A DNA stretch of 64,000 nt, taken from assembly GCF_010894405.1 (NCBI RefSeq), contig NZ_JAAIYA010000008.1, forward strand, positions 1-64,000, read 5' to 3'. Numbering within the stretch: position 1 is the first letter of the stretch; each line of letters starts with the position of its first letter. The notes beneath the pieces are model-generated. The model searched no databases. It saw only the letters and a list, made by a program, of their open reading frames with translations, and was not told the DNA's origin. This DNA is from Pyxidicoccus caerfyrddinensis. Its GTDB lineage: Bacteria > Myxococcota > Myxococcia > Myxococcales > Myxococcaceae. Shown here piece by piece: positions 17,370 to 26,505 of the stretch. The position numbers and the translations under genes were made by a program.

Positions 17370-19925
17370 TTACTCCGAGTCCTCTTCGTCACCCGCCGAG
17401 GCCGCCAGGGGCGCGGCCTCCAGCGCGAACGACCCACGGTGCGGGTGCACGCGCCCGTCGGCCACCTTCGCTTCACGCTCATCGAGCAGGGCCCCGGGCA
17501 GCAGCCGCTGGCCCCGCGCCTCCAGCCCCGCCACCACCACCACCTGGCTGGCGTCGGGCTCCACGAACAGCACCAGGCCCAGCAGCGGCTGTCCGGCCGA
17601 GTCCGGCGGCAGCGCGCGCGCCACGCGCTCCACGTGACGCGTCCAGCCGTCGGTGAAGCCCGGGAAGCGGCGCAGCGTCTGTGGCTGCTCGTACCGCGCG
17701 GGCACGGCCACCAGGTACACCACCACGCCCTCACGCTGGAGGAGGACCGACCGCAGGTGCCCGCGAGTCACCGCCTCGCTCGCCGCCGCCCGCGCCTGGG
17801 CCGCGAGCACGGGGACGGCCTCCCGCAGGCCCGCCAGGGCCTGCGCCGCCGCGCGCCCCGGCGGGCTTCCGTCTTCCTCGAAGGCCTTGCGGGCTTCCGC
17901 CAGCGCGTCCTCCAGCCCGCGCTGCCAGCCGGGCCCGGCGAGCCGGCTCTTCACCGTGCCGGGGCCCTTCAACACCGACCTGTCCGGCAGGCTCTTCCGG
18001 CGCAGCTCCTGCACGGGCTTCAGCTGCCACCGGGCCAGGAAGACCAGGCCCGCGACAGGCAGCAGCAGCGACAGCCCCTTCAGCGTCAGGGTGGCATTCT
18101 CCTCCACGGCGGCCCACCTGAGCTCGGAGCGCGTCGCGGCGATGCAGTCCGCCTCCGGCTTCAGCTCGGCCACGACGGAGAGCAGCGCGTCCTCGCCGCC
18201 CTCGCGCCGGTGCCCCTCCCGCGCGGCCTCGCCGCACACGTATTCCACCACCGGGTCCAGCGCGAGGCCCCAGCGGGAGTACTCCCGCGCCACCCGCCTG
18301 AAGGACGGGCCCGTGGGGTCCGCCCCCAGCAGCACGGCGGACACGACCGACAGGAACTCCGGCTTGAGCCCGCTCCCCACCAGCACCTGGTGCGCCGCGA
18401 TGACCTCCGCGCACTCCGACAGCCGCGTCAGGGACGCGTCACAGCCCTCCAGCCGGGGCTGCACCTGGAACAGGTAGTCCCGCGGCTCGACTCCCGCGGG
18501 CAGCTTGCCTCCCTCGAGCTGGAACGGCGTGGGCCTCCGGGCCACCTCCTCCGTGAGCAGCAGTCCGGCCTCCTCCGGTGCCCAGCTCCATCGCCGGGCG
18601 AGCACCGCGCGCATCTCGTCCAGGGGTATCTCGTTCGAGGCCTGGAGTTTCACCAGCTCCAGGAGCAGCGCACGCGCCGCCTCGGGCTGCTGAATCCGGA
18701 GCTTGTCCAGCGACGCCATCACGAAGAGCGACTTGTACTCGGCAAGGGACGACTGCTCGCTCCGGGCCACCGCCAGCACGGCTTCGCGCAGCTCATCGTC
18801 CTGGAGCAGGGCCCGGACGGTGTCGAACCGGCCTGCATCCGCGGTGGTGCGCAGGAAGTGGTGGAGGGCGGCGTGGCCCGCCTTCGAACGGGCCAGCGCC
18901 GCGGTCAGCTCGCGGAACACCTTGAGGCCACTGTGCTCCAGCACCTGGCCGGCGAGCTCCGCGGACCCGGTGAGCACCTGGACCGTGCGCCGCAGGCTCT
19001 CGCCGCCTGGCTGGCAGCGCTTGAAGACGGAGGCCTGGAGCGCCGGCTGCCCGGAGGCCTTCAGCGCCTTCAGCCAGAGCAGGTCCTGGCCACCACTGCC
19101 CGGTCCGGCCCTGGGTGCGCACACCCTGCCGAGCTGCGAGTCCACCAGGGAGGCCACCGCGGAAGTGCGCTCGCCGGAGGCGTCGAGCAACGCGGCAATC
19201 AGCGCCACCACCTGCGTGGAATCCGTCCTGCTCGTCAGGGCGTCGCCGACGAGCTCCACCACGCCCTCGGGAGGCTCCTGGGCGAGGAATCCGGCCAGGA
19301 GGCCCGGTCCGGCCTTCTTCGCCATCAGCCTCTGGACAAAGAGCTTCCCCTCCCTGGCGAACTTCAGCAGCGGCAGCGCGCCCCGGGCCGGGACGTGGCC
19401 GGGCCGCGACTCGGTGTAGCCGTTCCCGTGGAAGTTGGTGTCCGCCTCGGCATTCAGCATGTCGCCGAGGAGCCTGTCGTTGATGGCCCGCATGCCGATG
19501 GCAATCCCATCGAAGCTGCCGCCCCGGGCCCCCATGCAGTTGAAGAAGACATCGACGGTGCTCTGGGCGGGCAGCAGCATCAGGTGCTGCGTCCGCTTGT
19601 CCATGCCCGTCGGCTGGAAGGTGACCCCGACGTTCCACAGGTCATGCCCGTGCGGGTTGTAGGCGGTGAACCAGCACCGGGAATGGTCCGCCACCTCCAC
19701 CTTGACCAGCTGTCCCAGCAGCTCCTCGGGCACCCCTTCCGCCAGCATCTGGCCCTTCAGCTGGTCGCTGATGGTCTCCGCGCTCGTATCGGAGAGCCGG
19801 GTGAACCCATCGGCCCGGGCAGCGGGCGCCGCCACCAGCACCGCCAGCGCCACCGCGCGCGCGAGGAGCACGCTCCTACCGGTGAAGGACATGCATCCCC
19901 TCTTCTGCATGCGGGACTTCGTCAT
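17370..19925 (-). CDS. Exported helical protein with one TM segment and a cytosolic tail
   Basis: An 851-residue protein if started at ATG 19925, which overlaps the stop of the zinc-ribbon gene as ATGA. An alternative ATG at 19892, with AGAGGGG upstream, starts directly at the signal peptide (MSFTGRSVLLARAVALAVLV, cleavage near ARA-DG). About 580 residues follow that should lie in the periplasm: a beta-rich first part (CWFTAYNPHGHDLWNVGV), then helical HEAT/ARM-like repeats with conserved Cys residues. A single membrane segment lies at about 613-633 (GLSLLLPVAGLVFLARW), followed by a cytosolic tail of some 215 residues. The family was not recognised. The topology suggests a link from periplasmic events to the cytosolic Hsp70 proteins. 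Confidence 0.72.
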   Translation of the reverse strand: MTKSRMQKRGCMSFTGRSVLLARAVALAVLVAAPAARADGFTRLSDTSAETISDQLKGQMLAEGVPEELLGQLVKVEVADHSRCWFTAYNPHGHDLWNVGVTFQPTGMDKRTQHLMLLPAQSTVDVFFNCMGARGGSFDGIAIGMRAINDRLLGDMLNAEADTNFHGNGYTESRPGHVPARGALPLLKFAREGKLFVQRLMAKKAGPGLLAGFLAQEPPEGVVELVGDALTSRTDSTQVVALIAALLDASGERTSAVASLVDSQLGRVCAPRAGPGSGGQDLLWLKALKASGQPALQASVFKRCQPGGESLRRTVQVLTGSAELAGQVLEHSGLKVFRELTAALARSKAGHAALHHFLRTTADAGRFDTVRALLQDDELREAVLAVARSEQSSLAEYKSLFVMASLDKLRIQQPEAARALLLELVKLQASNEIPLDEMRAVLARRWSWAPEEAGLLLTEEVARRPTPFQLEGGKLPAGVEPRDYLFQVQPRLEGCDASLTRLSECAEVIAAHQVLVGSGLKPEFLSVVSAVLLGADPTGPSFRRVAREYSRWGLALDPVVEYVCGEAAREGHRREGGEDALLSVVAELKPEADCIAATRSELRWAAVEENATLTLKGLSLLLPVAGLVFLARWQLKPVQELRRKSLPDRSVLKGPGTVKSRLAGPGWQRGLEDALAEARKAFEEDGSPPGRAAAQALAGLREAVPVLAAQARAAASEAVTRGHLRSVLLQREGVVVYLVAVPARYEQPQTLRRFPGFTDGWTRHVERVARALPPDSAGQPLLGLVLFVEPDASQVVVVAGLEARGQRLLPGALLDEREAKVADGRVHPHRGSFALEAAPLAASAGDEEDSE

Positions 19926-20551
19926 CGCTTGCGCCCCCGGAGCTGCTGGTACAGCGGATGTGCGAGCACCTGCTGGCGGACGGCCCGCTCCCGAGCGCGG
20001 TTCCCCGCGAGCCCGTGCGTGAAGGCCTCCATCATCAGCAGGAGCAACTCCAGCCGCTCCCGCGAGGGCTCCAGCGCCTCCCGGTTGAGCGTCCACCACT
20101 CCAGCGCCTCGGCGTAGCGGCGGTGCCTGAGGAGCACCAGCCCCTTGCGCAGCACCGCCTGGTCCTGCGAGCCCCGCTCCAGGAGGCTGGAGAGCTGGAT
20201 TCCGTCGAAGCTGACCGGAGCGGCCTCCTTCGCCAGCAGCCCCTCCAGCTCGTTGAGCCCCGGCGCCGCATCCCCGGCCAGCCGGTCCGAGACGGACTGG
20301 AGCTCGGCCAGCATCAGCGGGCCCGCGGACTCCTGCTCCAGCTCGCGGGTGAGCGCGTCGATGGACTCGTTGCGCGCCAGCAGCGGCGCGGAGGCCAGAA
20401 GCGCCAGCCCATCCATCCCCCCGGAGGAGAAGTCGCGCGCCAGCATGCCCTCCACGAGCGTGGGGTCCGGCCGCGCCTGGCGGCAGTAGGGGCACACCCG
20501 CACCTCGGGCTCGAGGAGGGACTGGCAGTTGGGGCACGGCGCCGTGCTCAC
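19922..20551 (-). CDS. Zinc-ribbon protein of the Hsp70 operon
   Basis: A 209-residue protein starting at GTG 20551, which overlaps the previous stop by four bases (GTGA). The N-terminus carries a rubredoxin-like zinc ribbon, CPNCQSLL then CPYCRQA (residues 6-24). The rest is predicted helical, with a TPR-like stretch near 130-180 (LVLLRHRRYAEALEWWTLNRE). No enzyme motif is seen and there is no signal peptide. It probably acts as a cytosolic adaptor in the complex encoded by the operon. Its own stop is shared with the start of the next gene. Confidence 0.75.
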   Translation of the reverse strand: MSTAPCPNCQSLLEPEVRVCPYCRQARPDPTLVEGMLARDFSSGGMDGLALLASAPLLARNESIDALTRELEQESAGPLMLAELQSVSDRLAGDAAPGLNELEGLLAKEAAPVSFDGIQLSSLLERGSQDQAVLRKGLVLLRHRRYAEALEWWTLNREALEPSRERLELLLLMMEAFTHGLAGNRARERAVRQQVLAHPLYQQLRGRKR

Positions 20552-20877
20552 TCGCGGCTCCGGCGCGGGGCCACCCGCTGCAAGGGCTCGAGCAGGGCAT
20601 CCGCTTCCAGCTCCACCAGCGAACGCAGTTCCGCGTCCGAGTCCACCTTCACCGCGTCCGCGATGTTGGCGTGGTAGCCGAGCCGGGGCAGCTTCGCCAG
20701 CAGGGCACGGCGCAGCTTCGGCCCGCGCTCCACCTGGGGCGCGGTGGAGGCCGGGGCCTCGGCAGGCGCTCCGGCCAGGGCGTCCGGCGGGCCCGCCTCC
20801 GAGCCCGTCATCGAGCCCGTCATCGAGCCCGCCTCGGAGCCTGCCATGGGAGTCTTTGCACGCTCAGCATCCGCCAT
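20548..20877 (-). CDS. Small Ala/Pro/Gly-rich protein of the Hsp70 operon
   Basis: A 109-residue protein between the TM-TPR gene (nine-base gap) and the zinc-ribbon gene (four-base overlap). Residues 1-50 are low-complexity (Ala, Gly, Ser, Pro, Glu) and include a short repeat (GSMTGSMTGSEAG). Residues 51-100 form an ordered, helical segment (KLRRALLAKLPRLGYHANIA, then DSDAELRSLVELEADALL). It was not recognised. The position and coupled translation suggest a small subunit or linker. Codon use and overlaps support it being real despite the size. Confidence 0.6.
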   Translation of the reverse strand: MADAERAKTPMAGSEAGSMTGSMTGSEAGPPDALAGAPAEAPASTAPQVERGPKLRRALLAKLPRLGYHANIADAVKVDSDAELRSLVELEADALLEPLQRVAPRRSRE

Positions 20878-20886
20878 GACACGACC

Positions 20887-22893
20887 TCACTTGAGAACCA
20901 CCTTGCCCATCGACTCCATCACCCGCTGCTCCAGCTCCTCCAGCCGCCCGGTGGAGCGCTCCAGCCCGTCGAGCAGCGCCGCGTACTCGCGCCCGGCCTC
21001 CTTCAGGTGGAGGGCCTCCGGTCCGTTGCGTGTGGCGAAGCGCACCGCCACGTCCTGCAGGTAGCGGGCGCGCTCGCGCAGGGCCTGGAGCGTCGGGCTC
21101 CTCGGCTCCACGTCGGTGGCGGCGCCCAGCTCGGCCAGCAGCGGCTGGAAGTCCTGGAAGCGGCCCAGCTCCTCCACCAGGGCCTTGCGCACGCGGGGCT
21201 GCACCATGGCGTCGGTGAGGAAGCGCGAGGACACCCCGAGGAAGCTGTCGAGCAGCTCCCGCCGCTCCTGCTCGTGCCGGCGCTCCTCCTCGCGCAGGCG
21301 GCGCACCAGCGGGCTGCGCACGCCCATCGCGAGCGCCGCGTCGACCCACCCCAGGCCCCGGGCCTCCTTGCCGGGCATGAACCACAGGTAGAGCGCGCCC
21401 AGGCAGGCCAGCACCTCGCGCTGGCGCGGCTCGAACTGGAGCGCGCGCAGCAGCGGCCGGGCAATGGAGGCGGCCTCGTCGGGCGTGAGCGGCCGGCCTC
21501 TCGGCACGGCGAGGTGCGCCATGGCCACGGCCTGGAGGAAGAAGAAGCCGCGGTACAGCTCTGGAGGCACCGGCAGCTTGTCGCGCTCCACCGCGGGGAA
21601 GAGGTACTCGTCCGCGGTGGCCTCGTCCACGTCGGGCAACCCGGGCGGCAGCCAGCGCTGGTGGAAGGCGGTGATTGCTTCCAGCGTCTGCGCGTACTGC
21701 CCCTCGCGGTAGACGATGAGCACGCCGTACGCGTCGAAGACGACGGCCGCCGCCGCCTTCTGCTCCTCGGAGAGTCCCTCCACCTGGCGCACCAGTCCCA
21801 GGCCCTCGCGGGCCTCGGCGAACTTCCCCGACCGCAGGTTCCCACGGACCTGGAGCAGCCGGCTGGTGACGAGTGCCACCGGCACCTGGGCCTTCAGCAC
21901 GCCCAGCCGCGTCACCTCGTCGAAGTGCTGGTTGGCTCCGGTCAGGTCGCCCCTGCCCAGCTTCTCTTCCGCCAGGCCGAGCAGACAGACGCTCCGGTTG
22001 TGCTCGGTGGGCAGCTCCACGTCCGCGAGCTTCCCCGCCGTCTGCGTGAAGCCCTCCAGCGCCGCCGCGTGCTCGCGCTGGTAGCCCTGGAGATAGGCCA
22101 GGAGGTACCTCGCCTCGGCCATGCGCGGGGCCAGCTCCAGCAGCTTGTCCAGATCCGCCCGGGCGCCATCCAGCAGCCGCTTGCGCTCCTGGTGGGGAAG
22201 CGGCGCCTCGCGGCCCACGTCCACCACATGGTGGATGGCGCAGTACGCGCGGAGGAAGAGCAGGTCCAGCCGCTCCAGCTTGTCCAGCTCCTCCTCGGCC
22301 ACGCGCCGCGCCGCCGTGAGTCCCTCCTGGAAGCGCCCCACGGAAGCCGCCGCGGCCAGCTCATCCAGCGCGCGGAGGGTGGGCGGCGCCACGCCGGCTC
22401 CCCCTTCGCGCTCGCCACGCTTGCGGCGCAGCCATCCGCGCGGAAGGAGCGTTTCCAGGTCGCCCAGCACGAGCAGCAGGACGAAGCCGCCCAGCGTGAG
22501 CAGCGACATCACGGGAAGGTACCAGGCGGGGAGCGGCTCGGGCTGTCCGGCGAGGCCCGCCTCGGGCGGAGCGCCCTCGCCGCGCGTGGCCGCGAGCAGC
22601 CGCACCTCGGCGGCCTTCGCCTCCTCCTGGAGCCGGAGGTGCTCGGCGCGCAGCTCCGCCAGCCACTCCTCGTGCGAAGGCCGCGCGGGGGACGGCGTGG
22701 CGGCGGAGGGGAGCGAGCCCCCCAGGGCCAGCCCCAGCACGGCGGCGAGCACGAGCGCCACCGCGCCGACGCGGGCATACGAGGGCACCAGGCCGCCGTG
22801 CCGCTCCGCCCGCGCGGCCCGCAGGGCCACGACGAGCTGCACCGCGCAGAGCGCCACGAACAGCCACATCAGTATCGTGGTGAGCAGACTCAT
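20887..22893 (-). CDS. Membrane-anchored TPR protein of the Hsp70 operon
   Basis: A 668-residue protein. ATG 22893 overlaps the stop of the pseudokinase gene (ATGA). Three membrane segments lie near the N-terminus: 2-24 (LLTTILMWLFVALCAVQLVV), 41-61 (RVGAVALVLAAVLGLALGG) and 124-146 (YLPVMSLLTLGGFVLLLVLG). A helical, Glu/Arg-rich segment separates the last two. The remaining 500 residues are TPR-like helical repeats (for example YLLAYLQGYQREHAAALEGF and ALAVVYREGQYAQTLEAI-like spacing) and should face the cytosol. The role is inferred: a membrane scaffold on which the Hsp70, pseudokinase and propeller proteins assemble. The family was not recognised. Confidence 0.75.
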   Translation of the reverse strand: MSLLTTILMWLFVALCAVQLVVALRAARAERHGGLVPSYARVGAVALVLAAVLGLALGGSLPSAATPSPARPSHEEWLAELRAEHLRLQEEAKAAEVRLLAATRGEGAPPEAGLAGQPEPLPAWYLPVMSLLTLGGFVLLLVLGDLETLLPRGWLRRKRGEREGGAGVAPPTLRALDELAAAASVGRFQEGLTAARRVAEEELDKLERLDLLFLRAYCAIHHVVDVGREAPLPHQERKRLLDGARADLDKLLELAPRMAEARYLLAYLQGYQREHAAALEGFTQTAGKLADVELPTEHNRSVCLLGLAEEKLGRGDLTGANQHFDEVTRLGVLKAQVPVALVTSRLLQVRGNLRSGKFAEAREGLGLVRQVEGLSEEQKAAAAVVFDAYGVLIVYREGQYAQTLEAITAFHQRWLPPGLPDVDEATADEYLFPAVERDKLPVPPELYRGFFFLQAVAMAHLAVPRGRPLTPDEAASIARPLLRALQFEPRQREVLACLGALYLWFMPGKEARGLGWVDAALAMGVRSPLVRRLREEERRHEQERRELLDSFLGVSSRFLTDAMVQPRVRKALVEELGRFQDFQPLLAELGAATDVEPRSPTLQALRERARYLQDVAVRFATRNGPEALHLKEAGREYAALLDGLERSTGRLEELEQRVMESMGKVVLK

Positions 22894-24617
22894 TGACCCC
22901 TCAGCTCTGGAGACGACGGCTCCGGGAAGAGCGCGTCCCCGTCGTACCAGGGCAGTGGCGGCATGCCGGCGAAGCGCGGCGAGCGCGCGTACTCCAGCAG
23001 GTCGCGAGACTGCAGGAAGGCCTCCACCCCCAGCTTCACCGTGCCGGTGACTGGCAGGGCGAGCTGCTGGGCGTACCGGACGATGAAGCCCAGCCAGTGC
23101 ACCGCCGCCTCGGCCAGCGCCTTCGCGCCAATCTCCAGCGCCTCGGTGAGCGCTCCGGCGAAGAGCGGGTAGCACTCGGCCAGGTACCGCGGCTCGTTGA
23201 GCGTGCCGATGGCGCCAAAGTTGGCGACGCCGTCCACCAGCAGCAGATACGCGCGCACGTAGCGCCCCAGCGGGTGCTGGCCGTCCGGGCCGGACTCGAG
23301 GATGCGCAGGCCGGCCTGGACCCGCTTGCTCGCGCCCACGCAGTCGCCCCGCTCGGCGAGCAGCCGCGCCAGGAGCAACAGCCGCCGCGCCTCGTTCCAG
23401 GGGCGCTGGTGCGGCGCCTGCAACCGCGCGGCGGCCCTGTCCTTCTCGCCCAGCGCGCGGGCCTCGATGTCCGCCAGCGACAGCCGCAGCGCCTCAGCGG
23501 CCTCCTCTCCCCTCCGCGCGTCGAGTACGGCGAGCCCCTCCGCCACCAGGGCGCGCTCGGGCAGCGGCTGGAACGCCGCGCGCCGCAGCACGCCCACGAG
23601 CCCGCGCAACGCCTCCTCCTCGCCCGCCTCGAACGAGCGGCGCCAGGCCGCGAGCGCCCCGCGCAGGTCGCCGCCCTCCTCGCGCAGCCGCGCCTCCAGG
23701 TCGAAGGCCGTGCCCGCCGGGCCGAAGCCGGAGAGCCGCTCCAGCAGCGCCAGGGCCAGGTCGCGCCGGCCCTCGTACTCCCAGCGCGTCGCCAGCCGCC
23801 GCGCTGGCAGCGCCTGCTCCAGCTGCGTGAGCCGCGCCTCCATCACCGCCGCGGTGTTGCGGCGCGAGGGGGCCGGGGGAAGCACTTCGCGAATGAGGCG
23901 CTCCAGCTGGCCGGCCTCCTCGGAGAGACTCGTGGGCAGCGCCGCCACGATTCCCTCCGCCAGCCGTCCCGTGCCTTCCACCCGGCCTCGCACGGCGCGG
24001 TGGAGCCGCTCGCGGCCGGTGACGCCCGCGGGCAGGCCGTCGCCGGAGAACCAGTGGAGCAGTGCCGCTCCGGCCAGGTACGCGGCGTCGCGCACCTCCC
24101 CGGAGAGCAGCACCTCGGGCGCCATCCACCCGAGCAGCTCCTGCTCGGAGCGCGCCCAGTCCCCCAGGGTGAGCCCGCGCCCCGGCACTGCCGCCAGCCG
24201 CCACGGCTTCGCGGCCCTGGGCGTGTACCGCACCAGCGTGGGCCCGCACACGACGAAGGGAAGCACGGCCTCCTGCGCCGCCTGGGAGGCCTCCAGGAGG
24301 AAGCGCGCCAGCGACAGCGCCACCACCACGCTCTCGGGCGAGCCGCGCAGTCCGGGCAGCGCGAGCGCGAGCGGCACCGTCCCCTCGGGCTCCGCGGGGA
24401 AGCCCAGCTCCAGGTGGCTGGCATGCTCCTCCACCGCGCCCGGCACCAGGAAGAGGTCCGGAGGCAGCGCGCGCAGCCGCTCGACGGCGCGCCCCGTGGA
24501 GGGAGCGGCGGGCACCGAGACGCGGAGCCGACCGCCAGTCTCCGCCTCGCCCCGTGTGAAGCGGATGCCGGTGGAGGGCCGCCCCCCGGCGGCTCCAGCT
24601 GGAGTCTGGGTGTCCAA
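22890..24617 (-). CDS. Degenerate protein kinase (pseudokinase) fused to a TPR-like region
   Basis: A 575-residue protein. The only reasonable start is TTG 24617, with CGGAG five bases upstream. Residues 45-195 resemble the C-lobe of a Ser/Thr protein kinase. ARFLLEASQAAQEAVLPFVV (104-123) fits the helix and loop before the catalytic loop, PWRLAAVPG (138-146) fits the region after it, and WMAPEVLLSGEVRDAAYLAG (164-183) matches the APE motif and following helix, where kinases read APE...D.YSLG. The catalytic HRD and DFG motifs and the glycine loop are missing, so it should be inactive. Residues 260-575 are helical repeats with EEGGDLRGALAAWRRSFEAG. It sits between an Hsp70 and a membrane TPR gene; its role is probably a scaffold or sensor. 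Confidence 0.7.
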   Translation of the reverse strand: MDTQTPAGAAGGRPSTGIRFTRGEAETGGRLRVSVPAAPSTGRAVERLRALPPDLFLVPGAVEEHASHLELGFPAEPEGTVPLALALPGLRGSPESVVVALSLARFLLEASQAAQEAVLPFVVCGPTLVRYTPRAAKPWRLAAVPGRGLTLGDWARSEQELLGWMAPEVLLSGEVRDAAYLAGAALLHWFSGDGLPAGVTGRERLHRAVRGRVEGTGRLAEGIVAALPTSLSEEAGQLERLIREVLPPAPSRRNTAAVMEARLTQLEQALPARRLATRWEYEGRRDLALALLERLSGFGPAGTAFDLEARLREEGGDLRGALAAWRRSFEAGEEEALRGLVGVLRRAAFQPLPERALVAEGLAVLDARRGEEAAEALRLSLADIEARALGEKDRAAARLQAPHQRPWNEARRLLLLARLLAERGDCVGASKRVQAGLRILESGPDGQHPLGRYVRAYLLLVDGVANFGAIGTLNEPRYLAECYPLFAGALTEALEIGAKALAEAAVHWLGFIVRYAQQLALPVTGTVKLGVEAFLQSRDLLEYARSPRFAGMPPLPWYDGDALFPEPSSPELRGQ

Positions 24618-24633
24618 GCGCGACTCCGGTGAC

Positions 24634-26466
24634 TCAGTTCTGCACGCGCATCAACGCCATCGTGAGCTGCGCCACCGCCGCCGCCTGGGCTTCCTTGTTC
24701 TTCGACTGCTGGGCCTCGGCCACACGCTTGAGGAGGTCGCGAAGTTCGCGCTGACGCTCGGCCGACAGCAGCGGGAGCATCTGCTGGGCCTGGGCCACCA
24801 GCTGCGCCACCGGGTCCGCCTCCATCGCCCCGCCGCCGCCGGGCGCGGACGGGGCCGCCGCCGTGGGCACCGTGCCCGAGGCCACCTGCTCGGACAGCTT
24901 GAGGAGCCGCTTCTCGGTCAGCGTGTCCAGGCCCCGGTCCAGCTTGATCTGCTTCACCGTGTTCTTCTGAAGGTGGCGGATCTCCCCCTCGAAGATGCCG
25001 TCCGCGTTGAGCGCGAAGGTAATCTCGAACTGGTGGGCGCCCTTGGGCTCGGGCGTCAGGCCGTCGATGACCACCTGGCCCAGCATGGTGTTGAGCGACG
25101 ACTTCGCGTTGTCGCCCTGGAACACCGGCACCAGGATGCTGGTCTGGTTGTCCTTCGCGGTGGCGTAGCCGCCCTTCACCACCCGGTGCGGGATGACGTG
25201 GTCCTTGGGGATGAGTGCGTCGTAGACGTCATCCACCAGGCCCACGCCCAGGGTGTGGCTCACCACATCCTTGATGTTGACGTTGGCGATGCCCTCGGGC
25301 ACCGGCGAGGACCTGTCTATCTTCAGCTCGGCCGTGTCGCTGAGCTCCGGCGCGAGGCTGGGGTCGTAGTTGAGCGCCATCCGCGCGGCGCCCATGGCGA
25401 CGATTTCATCCGGGTTCAGGTCGGACTTGACGGGCTTGCGGTACCGCTCGCGCAGCAGCCGCCCCACCGCGGGAATCTTGCTCGATCCACCCACGAGGAT
25501 GAACGCGTCCACGTCATCCAGCGACAGGCCGTGCTTGCCCGCGGCGCTCTGCAGCGCCACGTCCACCTCCGCGAGCGTCTTCTCCAGCAGCGGGCGGGTC
25601 ATCGCGTCGAACTCGTCGGGCGACAGCGTGTAGGACGCCTCGTCCACGCCGGGCAGCGGGTTGTCGAGGACGAGATCCTGCGGTGAGCCCTCGTTGCAGA
25701 GGTTGATCTTCAGCGCCTCGGCCTTGACGCGAATGCGGCCCACGGCCTTGGCGTCGCCGGAGCAGTCCCTGCCGTGCTGCTCGCGCAGCTTGCGCAGCGC
25801 CCAATCGACGAGCATCTGGTCGATGTCACCGCCGCCCAGGCGGGCGTTGCCGCCGGTGCCGAGCACCTCGGCGCTCTTCTCGTCCTCGATGCGGACCACC
25901 GAGACGTCGAAGGTGCCGCCGCCCAGGTCATAGACGACGAAGGTCTGCGGCTCGCCCGACTCCAACCCGTAGGCCACGGCCGCGGCGGTGGGCTCGTTGA
26001 TGATGAGCCGCGGGTTCAGCCGGGCAATCTTCGCCGCCTCGCGGGTCGCGTTCTTCTGCGACTCCTTGAAGTAGGCCGGCACGGTGATGACCGCGTCGTG
26101 GATGGGCTCGCCAATCAGCCGCTCGGCGTTGGCCTTCAGCTCCTTGAGGATGTGGGCGGAGATGAGCTCGGGCTCGAACTCCTGGCCGGCGGCGCGGGCC
26201 ATCTGCTTGCGGCCGCCCTCGGAGGAGTGCCCCATCATCCGCTTCACCTCGAAGATGACGCTGTTGGGGTCCCGCTCCAGCCGGGCCTTGGCGGCCTTGC
26301 CGACAGTCACCTTGCCGTCGCCGCCAATGTAGACGACCGAGGGCGTGGTGGGCTCATTCTGGCGATTGGGAAGGACCTTCACGTCTCGCTTGTCGTAGCT
26401 GTACGCCGCGACGACCGAGTACGTCGTGCCCAGATCGATACCGATGACGCGGTGATAGCTTCCCAA
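24634..26466 (-). CDS. Hsp70 (DnaK-like) chaperone ATPase
   Basis: A 610-residue protein. No ATG is available. TTG 26466, with GAGGGGGG five bases upstream, gives an N-terminus (MGSYHRVIGIDLGTTYSVVA) that fits DnaK; TTG 26499 would add eleven residues. The ATPase domain has GIDLGTTYS, a NEPTAAAVAYG motif, VYDLGGGTFDVSVVR and LVGGSSKIP. The substrate-binding domain follows from about 390 (SHTLGVGLVDDVYDALIPKD, VPVFQGDNAKSS). The C-terminus is a short lid with an Ala/Pro/Gly linker and no EEVD-like tail. It is close to DnaK but shorter in the lid, and no dnaJ or grpE gene is adjacent, so it is a specialised paralogue. The adjacent J-like gene lacks HPD. Confidence 0.92.
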   Translation of the reverse strand: MGSYHRVIGIDLGTTYSVVAAYSYDKRDVKVLPNRQNEPTTPSVVYIGGDGKVTVGKAAKARLERDPNSVIFEVKRMMGHSSEGGRKQMARAAGQEFEPELISAHILKELKANAERLIGEPIHDAVITVPAYFKESQKNATREAAKIARLNPRLIINEPTAAAVAYGLESGEPQTFVVYDLGGGTFDVSVVRIEDEKSAEVLGTGGNARLGGGDIDQMLVDWALRKLREQHGRDCSGDAKAVGRIRVKAEALKINLCNEGSPQDLVLDNPLPGVDEASYTLSPDEFDAMTRPLLEKTLAEVDVALQSAAGKHGLSLDDVDAFILVGGSSKIPAVGRLLRERYRKPVKSDLNPDEIVAMGAARMALNYDPSLAPELSDTAELKIDRSSPVPEGIANVNIKDVVSHTLGVGLVDDVYDALIPKDHVIPHRVVKGGYATAKDNQTSILVPVFQGDNAKSSLNTMLGQVVIDGLTPEPKGAHQFEITFALNADGIFEGEIRHLQKNTVKQIKLDRGLDTLTEKRLLKLSEQVASGTVPTAAAPSAPGGGGAMEADPVAQLVAQAQQMLPLLSAERQRELRDLLKRVAEAQQSKNKEAQAAAVAQLTMALMRVQN

Positions 26467-26505
26467 TGAGCCCCCCTCGAAGCGAATTGGAGAGCGCAAA
26501 GACTC

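Noticed and set aside
16755-20117. 1120-codon plus-strand frame opposite the Hsp70 operon
   Set aside because: Shadow of the minus-strand Hsp70 and exported-protein genes; biased composition and no recognisable domain.
20806-20830. Short tandem repeat in the small linker gene as a CRISPR-like or regulatory array
   Set aside because: It is a two-copy, 12-base in-frame repeat coding for GSMT, within a low-complexity protein segment.
24634-26466. Housekeeping dnaK
   Set aside because: There is no neighbouring grpE or HPD-bearing dnaJ, the lid is shortened, and the gene is embedded in a specialised operon with a second Hsp70.
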